Source of the DNA: Rhizopus arrhizus
Taxonomy: Eukaryota > Mucoromycota > Mucoromycetes > Mucorales > Rhizopodaceae
Direction of reading: 5' to 3'
Assembly: GCA_024220505.1 (NCBI GenBank)
Contig: JAKZZE010000024.1
Coordinates: forward strand, 496,001 to 560,000
Length of the DNA stretch: 64,000 nt
The translations under genes and the position numbers were made by a program. The notes beneath the pieces are model-generated. The model was not told the DNA's origin. It was given only the letters and a program-made list of their open reading frames with translations, and did no database searches. Below are positions 26,122 to 35,790 of the stretch, piece after piece. Within the stretch, counting starts at the first letter, position 1, and the number at the start of each line of letters is the position of its first letter.

Positions 26122-29100
26122 TTAGGAAGCCTTGAAAGCTCTTGCCTCAGTGATAATTTCTTGTGGGACACCAACTTCGGCGAGCGTGGACACAACAAAT
26201 TCATCCTTAAACTCATCAGGATATTGTGCGCAATGTGTATCCAAAATGTGTACCAGCATGTCTATGTATAAATTATTATTATTTTGTGTTTTAAAAGTGT
26301 TCTGAATAAAAAGAAAAACTTACATGTAGGATATGAAATAAATGAAGGATAAAGTTGTTTACCCATATCAATCAATTTCTCTTTCAATGGGTTATATTGC
26401 TTGCCTAAAAAAAGGGTATAAGAATTTCAGATATGTTTAAATGATCTACGTGAACATACACTTTTCAATAATGCTTGTCCAAGCCAATTTTGAATATTTC
26501 CAATCGTAGAGTTCCATGAGGTCCATTAGGCATAATGCTTCTTCAAATAGCTTATTAGGACAAGCAAAATTATAGAATAGTTCTTTAGCGGGTTTAAGAG
26601 AGTGGTTCAATGTTTCTATCGATGCTTTGACATCATCTGTATTGTTACTGCTTAGTAAGTCTCGTAGTCTGCCCTGAATTTTAGATTCCTTGTGTAAGGA
26701 TATCAGTTCATGTCTATCTTCTTCTGAAATAGTATTAGTTCTATTAGCCAGTTCACATGCTTTCTCTAGATAATCAATTCTATTCTCTAGCGTAACACTT
26801 TCAATGCTGGTAGCAAGACGTCTTAGTGTTTCTACAGCATTGTCATATTCTTTTTGGTGTACATAGTATTGGAATAAATAGTGATATCCTTCGTTTTTTG
26901 GAAGCTTTGTTGTAAGGAACTGAACAATGTGTGATGTAGAAAGGGCAGTTAGAATTTTTGCTTGGTCATGATTAATTAGCCATCGATACGTTCTATAATG
27001 GTAATTTTCTTGGTCAAATAGGTCGAGTGATGCCTGTACAAAGTTCACAGAATATATATCAGAGTTGTCCAGCAGTTTTTCCGTGCTAAATATGATTTCA
27101 TGAACTTGAGGTTCTTGCTCTGGATTTACTGACTGATATTTGGCAAGCGCTAGTTTCACGTATCCCATATGGTCCTTCAATACCCAATACATCTCACATA
27201 TTTCTTTTAACTGTTCTAACGTCATCTGCCCAACTATTTTTTTAAAATGTTCAAGTGATTGGTCCAAATACGGTTGCTTATTAATTTCGTTTCTGGCGCC
27301 TTTTAGACATTCCAATCCCTAAAGTACACAGTTAACTTGTTGCTAAAAATTATCATGTAATTGTCTCACCTTATAAAATATAACATTATTTTCTCCTAAT
27401 AGAGAAGAGCAATTTTTAGACAGAAAGTTGCCAATAATAGAATAGTTATTCGCTGCACTTGATACAGTTGATGCTTTAATACAGGTGAGTACTATATCTT
27501 TAGCAGCAAAAGCGCCTTCTTCAGTTGAAACCAACTTTTCAAACGACAATGGAGAATGAGGGAGAAGTAATGTACTATAGAAGATAAAATGTGTTACATC
27601 ATTAATTACAATTTGATATAAAGACAATATACCTCATGTCTTTGTCTTGGAGATAAATCCTGTGAATAAGCTGAGTGAAGCTGGCACCTTCTTTACATCG
27701 TTCAATAAAAGCAATTATATCAACCTATACAACATAAACGAATTATTAATAGCCCACAATTTAATATACTTATGAATTACATTTGAATTGTCGATATTAG
27801 CTTGTTTCAAAAACAAAAGCAACTTTTGCAGATGCTGTTCTATAAATTCGAATATATCAAGCGATATGCTATACATAAGTTAGAAAATGTTAAGCAATGC
27901 ATTGTTTTATACTAACTCTTCTTTCAATATATTCGTTTTCCAAATCTCTTTGTTAAGTCTAGAAGCATACAACAGTAACCCTTCGTCTATAGAATGGTTG
28001 CTTTTAAGAAAAGAAGCAGCTTCATGACTTTCAGAACCAGTCAATAAGCACAATACCATTGTTTCTACAGTACCATGGCTATCAGAAAATTCAAGAATAC
28101 TTTGGAGGTTTTTAGTTGCTAATATACAGATAAATCGATCGATAAGTCGCCGTCCGACATAGCAAGTGATACCATTTTTGTTTAAAGTTAGGATTTGACG
28201 TGGTGGCTTCCCAAATAGGTCAACTACGTCTTCTATAGAACGAACTGGTACTGGTGATTCATTTTCCATAATCATATAAATCTCATCTGCTTTTTCTACA
28301 TAAAAGTCTTCTTGAAAAATCTAATTTTAAGATTGTATTAGTTTTGCTGTAAGATTCAAGGAAGTTACTTCTTACAGGTTGTGTCATTGTTGTTTTCATT
28401 AGATTTGGGCACGTCAATAAAAGATATTTTTCATTGGATTCACAAACAGAGGCAAATATTCTTGAATTGTAGAAGCAACAGTGCAAACGTTTATCAACAA
28501 ACCTATTGAACAGGAGAGAACCAGGAACATGAGGCGCCAATCGTTTATGAACAATCCCGATGCCGCTAGCTCTATGTGATAAGTAATATCTATCTCCTTT
28601 ATGATTGACAGCAATAAGATCAACGGTTTCTGATTGAGACGATGGGATTGCCTGAATGTATTCTAAATCATCAGCTTTGAACGCGTGCCCATATATAAAA
28701 TTGCTTCCTTGAATGTCGACCGCGTGAATGGTAGAATTCTTTAGCAAAACATAAAGAACCTTTTTTTCGTCGTTAATTGATATCATTTTGATTGGGACTT
28801 TACAAAGTATTAATGTATTTCTATAACAATAACACACGTCCCGATCTAATTACCTTCAGGTGCCACTCGAATAATAAAAGAAAGATACTTCATATATGGC
28901 TGTTCGGTAAGACATGTAAAATTTTTGATACTGGTTGCTATCCCCTTGCTGTTACGACATATGTCCATTTCATACAAATGCCCATCATTTCCTCGCAAGA
29001 ATGTTCGCTTGGTGTTTGTGTTATAAATATTTGACATGACGACCCCATCTGTCCTCACTTTTGTATTTGATAGGATTTTCAATTGTCCATCTGAGTCTCT

Positions 29101-29629
29101 CTCAAAGCTGTGCACAAACACACTGTTTATTGTGCAAACATACAAATCATTTTCTTTGACGCAAACTTCAACATTCTCAATATCTTCGTGGCATTCATAT
29201 ATAAATACACTATTTTCCGATACAAAATTCCAAATGTATAAAGACTTATTAGAGGCTAACCATACTTGTTGAATGTCTGATAAAAAGCCGCATTTGTAAG
29301 GAATGGCCTGTGGATCTATAAACAAAATTAAAAATTCATTATATGAGCAGCTTTTAGTAAACTTACGGTGAACAATGCTAGCTAAAGGTTCAGGGAAATT
29401 TATAGTCTTTTCTTTTGTGAATGCATTGCTGTAAACATATTTGTCAGAAGTAGTATTTGTATCTGATTTGAGAAAATAAATTATCGCTACAGTAATAATG
29501 AAGTATTTAATTACCTTTCAGACACAGATCTAATCCTGTATATTCTAAATCTTTTTTATTTAACTGAAGAAAGGTGTCGCGAAAAGAAGCAAACGATTCT
29601 TTTACACTGCCAGCGATGACATTATTCAT
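26122..29629 (-). CDS. NUP170: Nuclear pore complex scaffold protein Nup155/Nup170
   Basis: Inner-ring scaffold nucleoporin that anchors the pore to the nuclear membrane. Multi-exon: start probably at 29629 (MNNVIAGSVKESFASF), with coding parts at about 29629-29515, 29470-29370, 29320-28850, 28840-28330, 28275-27910, 27850-27640, 27620-27370, 27315-26450 and 26400-26122. The beta-propeller part shows DIQQVWLASNKSLYIWNFVS and TKRTFLRGNDGHLYEMD, matching the Nup155 patterns of a W-x-W blade and GxDGxLYE. The alpha-solenoid shows YHYRTYRWLINHDQA, YHYLFQYYVHQKEYDNA, ENRIDYLEKACELA and LFYNFACPNKLFEEALCLMD. The C-terminus ends EARAFKAS. By rough count the protein is about 1,000 residues, shorter than human Nup155 (about 1,390) or yeast Nup170 (about 1,500). 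The shortfall may be real or may reflect exons I missed. The gene is the only host gene in the inverted-repeat spacer. Confidence 0.85.
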
Positions 29630-30469
29630 TGGTGCAGATAAAAGGTTTTTGGACCAACAATTAAAAAAAAAAAAAAGAAAAAAATATTTTCGTGTCTTCA
29701 ATTTACGTTCAGCAGGCAATTCTTACAACAAGTTCGTGGTTTTTTGGAGAACCAACTAATTAAAAGACTAATTGTTGCAGCAAAGGTAATAAAATAAATT
29801 CGAAAATGATGCAAGTATCGCTTATGATAAATCGAATTCACAATACTTGCGCGAATACGAATTAATAACGACTGTTTTAATATTCCTTTTGTGCTCATCT
29901 CTATAACAATGCCAGAAACAGCTTTCTCTTCATGAGTAACCATTATGCCAAACGAACGAAAGGCATTTCTATTAAAGTTGTATATGTTCAGTGCATGAAA
30001 TGTTTGCGATATTTTACAAATAGGGTTAATAAATTAATATTCAATAATCATTGTACATTGTTAAACCACGGGACAGAGAGAAGCCCCTCCCAATCAAAAA
30101 GAAAAAGCATGGGCTCTGGGGTATCAATTAACTAGAGAGAGCCTGAAGTGCAATAGATATTTTTTTTGAGCTGTCATATGCTCTGTAGCTTAAATGCTGG
30201 GTGGGTTTAAAATATTTAAACAGTAATTATAATAACTCTAGGAAGAATGCACAAATATACTCAAGAGACTTTTTTTACGTTGAAATTTGTATGATGTTCT
30301 GACAGTCAACAAAGTTCAATTCTAAGAAGCAAGTTTATTAAATTCTAAAGGATTATTTTTGAAACAGGCATATCTATACTTTGTGGCACTTTATGCATTT
30401 CCCCCCCCCCTTTACCTGAACTTACACTAAACAAAATTTTGTTTGAAATGGCAAAGGCTACAGAATGAA
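29630..30469. other. Spacer, 5' side of the nucleoporin gene
   Basis: Promoter side of the nucleoporin gene. Contains a run of C (about 30401-30410). No gene seen. Confidence 0.5.
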
Positions 30470-30763
30470 TAGTTTGGTGATGGAAAAAGGAGCTACAGGT
30501 CTTACAAACCGGATGACAAAAGTTATTTATTTATATCTAGTGTATGAAAAGAACAAAAGCATTCGTTCTGCCGCTGTAGAGTTAAAAATACCTTAGAGCA
30601 TAGTACAACCTTGGATTAAAAAGACCAGAGAAACTGGGATGAAAATTTTGAAGAGAGGAAAGCAGGTAGCGGCAGATCAGTCGATAGATGTCTGTTTCTA
30701 CTGAGGGCTATAAAAGGTTTCATGATCAACTTAACCAATGAAAGGCCGTCTTTAGTTTTGAAA
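30470..30763 (+). pseudogene. IS630-like transposase, N-terminal half, decayed
   Basis: Reads VYEKNKSIRSAAVELKIP, a stop, IVQPWIKKTRETG (helix-turn-helix), then in another frame DRCLFLLRAIKGFMINLTNE and RPSLVLKEI, where it stops abruptly at about 30763. The expected continuation (VESLTNQFSGLKI...) is found at 39826, in the same orientation. The two pieces appear to be one gene split by the block between them. Confidence 0.65.
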
Positions 30764-30894
30764 GAAATAAAAAAAAATTTATACGGTAAACATTGGATAA
30801 AAGTTTTAAAGAATAATATGATGTAGTCAGTACTTACTGTTTCTCATGTAGAATTTGAATAATCTCATACGAATAATAAGTATTTGATGAAGTA

Positions 30895-31259
30895 AATACG
30901 ACATTATTCAAGCTATCAATGGTTTTAAAGATAACCCTACTGAAGAGTCTGTAACTATACTTGACTTACCAAATCCAAAAGACAGTTCGCCTAGTCTTGT
31001 GCCAAACCTACAATCAAACTCTGAAAACAAACCCGAGTATGATGACGATAAAACGGTTGTCGAAACCTACCTCTTTGAAGAATTGGACCGGCTAGATCAA
31101 CAAGAATCATTGAAATTAGCACAAAAGAAAATTGAAAAAATATACTTCAAATTCTATGAATGGGCCAAAATTGAAAGAAGAGTTAATAGTATGAAGCAAG
31201 ACTTGGCTAGAAAACTTTCTAAAGCAGTAACCCAATGGAGCCATAAAAAAATTCTCTGA
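30895..31259 (+). pseudogene. Unrecognised decayed gene, right-arm copy of its C-terminal part
   Basis: Matches 24642-25010. Contains YDIIQAINGFKDNPTEESVT and ends QWSHKKIL. The upstream exons present in the left copy are missing because the arm ends at 30764. Confidence 0.45.
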
Positions 31260-31624
31260 ACCTGAATCAAATAGAAGCAGTATAGAAGTTTATATTGCTG
31301 TCAAACCTGCTCACCTGAAGGCATTAATTTCTAGACACATGATATATCCGACCCTAATGCGTTGTTAAAGTATGAATACTGTATTGTAAGAATATTTGTA
31401 GCCAATAAACATATTATCATTAAAGATTAAAGAAGGCAATATTTAGAGCAGATAAAGAGACAAAGAGAAAACAAAGCTTTATATATTAATTTGTAAAAAG
31501 TCTAATTTCAAAATGATTTGTGATGTTATGAGTATAGCAAGATAATTCAATGACAATTAAAAGAATATTGATGACAAGAGTTTAACAAGGTACAAAGATT
31601 CAGTGACCAACAAGTATAACATAG

Positions 31625-31757
31625 ATTATTGTTTGATAGACAGCATTGTTTGATAGACAGCATTGTTTGATAGACAGCATTGTTTGATAGACAGCATTGT
31701 TTGATAGACAGCATTGTTTGATAGAAAGCATTGTTTGATAGAAAGCATTGTTTGATA
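31625..31757 (-). repeat. 17-bp minisatellite (right arm)
   Basis: Inverted copy of the array at 24144-24274 with the same order of variants: five units with GACAGCATTG and two with GAAAGCATTG, and the same partial end unit. Confidence 0.95.
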
Positions 31758-31929
31758 AAGAGCATCGACTGATAAAAGCATCGTTTGAAAAGAAATCCGC
31801 AACTTGAAACAACGGGCTTGGAACAATACTGAAAGCGCACTTAAAAGCCTGTGCATATAGCACATCTTCTTGGTATTTCAATAGAATTGGTACCATCCAA
31901 TATTGAACCAGAGAAGAAAAAAGAACAAG

Positions 31930-32340
31930 TGGGAGGTACTCGAATAGATGAACACAGGCAGTCCTCTGTCTCCTCCAGTATTGGCACCAATCCAATATAG
32001 CAAACTGGAATGTGAGGTGCTCGTCCCATGCTAAAGACTGATTACTCAGTCCAAGAACGTACTAGGACATCCCACATATGCAATGCGAATCCCACAAGAG
32101 CTTTTCGGAACCAACAACCCGTCTCCACAAGCCCGATTAAAAAACGAACAAGTAGAAGTAATCGAACCGCTGAACACAGGCAGTCCTCTGTCTCCTCCAG
32201 TATTGGCACCAACCCAATATAGCAAACTGGAATGTGAGGTGCTCGTCCCATGCTAAAGACTGATTACTCAGTCCAAGAACGTACTAAGGCAACATGTGTT
32301 CATACCCCAAGTACATGTGCAAGAGCTCTTCGGAACCAAA
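31930..32340 (-). repeat. Tandem repeat, period about 222 bp (right arm)
   Basis: Mirror copy of 23550-23960. Two units are seen through GGCAGTCCTCTGTCTCCTCC at about 31960 and again near 32180. Confidence 0.8.
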
Positions 32341-33716
32341 CTACCCGTTCCCACAAGCCGAGACAAAAGAAGATTGCATATCAGTATTGAACCAAGTAGA
32401 GGTAGAAGCGACTTTTGAGCTGATTGACAAGATGACAGTAGCTTGAATCAGATGAACAAGGCAGAAGCATAAAGTAGATTGATACCAAAGCCAACAAGTG
32501 AGTGTATAATTAGCCAAAGATAAACGATGACAGGGTTTGATAAATTTTGGTTATTTGAAGTACTATTTGACAACTACTACTAGATGAATTGTAATCATGG
32601 CATGGATTTATAAGTTTATATATTTACACAGTAGATGATATGAGAGTGATGAGCACAATGAGAATGATGTGAATGATGATTGATTACAAGACAAGAAAGG
32701 ATGCATAACTAGACAACTAAGTGAATTATAATCTGATATGAATTTATACAATTATATTTTTACCCAGTAGATGATGATGAGAACGATAAGAATAATGCTT
32801 TTGTAAGATGAAAAGGCTGTGTATTTATATTTTTTTTTAAAAAAATAATGAGAAAAAAATGACTCATTGTTTACAATAAGTTTAGTATCCATATTTTATA
32901 AAATGATTTTCTTGACTTTCTATTTACTTTATCATTTCCTAACATTATCCCTTTATATACCGTATTTCAGACAAACGACGAATTCAAAAAAGGCAATCCT
33001 ATTCACACTTTTATTTTGCTTATAAAAGTGAAAATAATAAAGAATGAAAAAGCAACATTCAAAGCACATTTAATTTACTTTATTAAAGGCTTTATTTCTT
33101 TTCAAATCATCATTTATTTAAATAGCTCATGCAAGCAAATGACGAAAGTAACACAGCATGAACCTTGTATTTCATTATCTTTTTTAGGTAACATATATAA
33201 AAAATTTTTATTTACGCAGTCATTAATGAGATAAGTTCCCTTTAAGAAATAACAAAGCAATCAAATGGTTACTTTTCATAGTAATTAGCTTTCATAAAGA
33301 TAGTTTAGTTCTTTTGAACTTTTCCCATGGATATTTTTACTCCCCTTTTTTCTCTTGTTAAAATCATATGTCAATCAAATTTTCTTGCATACTGTGTTAC
33401 ACATGGCTGTGAAAATTCTCTCCTTTATTCATTTTTATAAGAAACGATAGTAATGACCACTTTTACAGAAAGAGTTGTATGGATAAGCTAAGGTTTGAGT
33501 GAATTCATTTTTCTTTTGGTTTACAATTTTCATTAAAAAAAAAGAGGGGTGGGAGTGGACAATAATACAATGACTCTAAATTAATTTTCAAACAAAGAAA
33601 TCTATTGAGGATAGTTTTAACCTCATAACAAAATAAAGTTTTCTTTTTCTCATCCATTAAGTCATAACAAAATAAAGTTTTCTTTTTTCCCATCCATCAA
33701 CTCATTAAAAAAAAAC

Positions 33717-34132
33717 ATGTCAGCTCAAATCTCTGTAAATTGCACGCGGCCTTTAGTTATATCTAAAGATAATTCAAAAGAAAGTAAGACGCGAGGGTTT
33801 ACATTCTTAAAACATACCACAGGATTGAAGAGATTGCAGAACTTATTGGCTTGAACAAGTCTACTGTGCAAGATGTAAAAACCAATATTGATAACTATGC
33901 CAGCCCTTTGTCTCACAAGCAAACTGGGTGATCATTGAAAATAAATGAAAGAACTGAAAAGGACTTGAAGAGGATAATTAGGGAGGATCCTTTTGCCTCT
34001 TATAAAGAAATAAATATGGAATCAGCAAATCTGGGCGAAGGAGCACATCAATTGGACCAAAGATTAATGGAGGGAATGATTACCTCATTCTTGATTTTCC
34101 AAGAATTCAAAAAACTTGTTTATCTACTTTGA
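33717..34132 (+). pseudogene. Tc1-like transposase N-terminus, decayed (right arm)
   Basis: Mirror copy of 21764-22180, with the same stop and frame changes. ATG 33717 opens SAQISVNCTRPL; the HTH lies near 33815-33880; the last open part is KINERTEKDLKRIIREDPFA to a stop at 34132. Confidence 0.6.
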
Positions 34133-34206
34133 GACGGTAAATAAACGAAAAAAAGCCTCACTGAGCTAACAAATAAATAAATACAACGACATATTTTGTT
34201 TTTAAA

Positions 34207-34549
34207 AAAAAAATTTATAGCTAATAGCATGAAACTTAAGTCCAAATAAAAAAAAGAAGAAGAGAATCTTTAATCATCTTTCTTTGTTATGAAAATAGCA
34301 TTATAGTAAAGAAGACAATATTATCGTTTGTACAATCATTTGCTGCATAAAATTTACTTGTGATTGAAAGACCTCTCATTTCCTATCGTTTTTAATAATA
34401 AAGTGTAATAACATACGCATAAAAGGTTCATTTCTGTATCAAGTCTATTTTCAATATAGAAATCCTTTTTAGTTTTATAAAATAAGAAGTAGCATATATT
34501 TAATGGGTTCTCTCTTCTGTCTTCACTCAATAAAGAGGTTCAAGAGATT
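34207..34549 (-). repeat. 340-bp repeat R, copy R3
   Basis: Inverted relative to R1 and R2. Joined on its outer side to a copy of the sequence that precedes R2, which makes the right arm look like a piece of a tandem or circular array. Confidence 0.88.
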
Positions 34550-34694
34550 AATCGATTATCAAGTTTCCCATTTTCAATTTTAATCAACTACAAACTATCC
34601 CAATATCACATACAGTATTGTGGACAGTGTTGAGATATTTGCAGATAATAAAGTTGAGCAATAAAAGGAAATAGTACTTGAAAACCTAGTGAGG
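34550..34694 (-). repeat. Partial copy of the sequence next to R2
   Basis: Reverse complement of about 25275-25419, including the in-frame TAA of the decayed gene (VEIFADNKVEQ, stop). The match ends at CCTAGTGAG, where the LINE begins. Confidence 0.85.
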
Positions 34695-35785
34695 ACTATC
34701 TTGGCAGGTCTCTTGTCGTCAGAAAATATTTGAACAGGGTTTTTATTGAAACCCAGTGGGCTTTAGGTAGTCGTGGTCGTAATACGCTACTTAATGAGGG
34801 AATCACTCTTGATGACGGTACTGTTGTTAAGGGTTACCCTAGCCTACCAGCCGAAGCCCAGATTGTTCGTTTGAAGCTTGAGAGATTACCTTTGCAACCT
34901 GTCAGGAAATTGACCAAAGCTATGGAAGCTCGATTGTCTTGTTTTGGCAAAGTCCTCGATCTGGGACTTATTCGCTCCCGAGGCTGCAATGTTGGCATTG
35001 GTTATGCCACTTTGGATATTGACCCTAAGGCTAGCCCTGATAGAGTACTGGAGAAACTCCATCGAGTTATTGATTGGGATGAAGGTGACGGCGATTTCCG
35101 TGAAGTGTTCCTTCAATGGGACGAAATGCCTCCCTTCTGTCGTATTTGCCAATCTGGCGATCACTGTCGAGCCGACTGTCCTGACTTAAAAAAGTTTATT
35201 GAATGTTACACCTGTAATAAGAAACGACATCTTATGAGAGATTGTCCCCGCAACAACCGTAACGACCAAAACTGGGCTCCTAACAAAAAGCCCACTTCTC
35301 CTTCTAAGCTTACCAGAAAAGGGGAATTGAACCACAAGAGTGAAGTCTCAAAAGAGCCTGTGTCCAGACCATCTTCCTCTATTCTTAAAACTGACCACGT
35401 TTCCCAAGATCAGGCTATGGACATGATTGAGTCCCACAGCTATTATGACCCTTCCCGTTCTTCGAATGGCGACCCTGACATTGCCATGAACAACATTTCC
35501 CCTCGACCTAATGACCAACCAAGACAAGATGATAGTGTATCTGGAGCTGTAACCCCTACGGGTCGACACAATCAATCGTCTGACCCTACTTCAGAAGATG
35601 TTCATCCTTTTAAACATCCTCGACTCGATAATGTCTCTCATCATACGAAAGACTCTTCTTCTTCCGCCCTTCGTCCCCTCAATTCTGAATATTTAATCAA
35701 CCATCAGTGTATTAAGGCATACTTGCCTGACTCTGCCGTTGAAGGAGCCCAGAACGGCAGTCCTTCGTCTTCTCATCCTCAATAA
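34695..35785 (+). CDS. LINE ORF1, zinc-knuckle RNA-binding protein, 5'-truncated
   Basis: The nucleic-acid-binding Gag-like protein of the LINE, which coats its RNA. Frame open from the junction (DYLGRSLVVRKYLNRVFIET) to a stop at 35783-35785; no start codon remains. The front part resembles an RRM-type fold (LERLPLQPVRKL ... LIRSRGCNVGIGYATLDI). Two adjacent CCHC knuckles follow: CRICQSGDHCRADC and CYTCNKKRHLMRDC. The tail is Ser/Pro/Asp-rich and low in conservation. The missing N-terminus means it cannot be translated normally. Confidence 0.8.
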
Positions 35786-35790
35786 GTTTA

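Larger units (their letters stand above)
30764..34549 (-). repeat. Right arm of large inverted repeat
   Basis: Reverse complement of 21357-25128. The inner edge at about 30764-30775 (TTTATACGGTAAAC) is where similarity to the left arm stops and the split transposase begins. At the outer side the match passes through repeat R3 and then continues as a copy of sequence that in the left arm lies before R2 (see 34550-34694). Confidence 0.93.
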
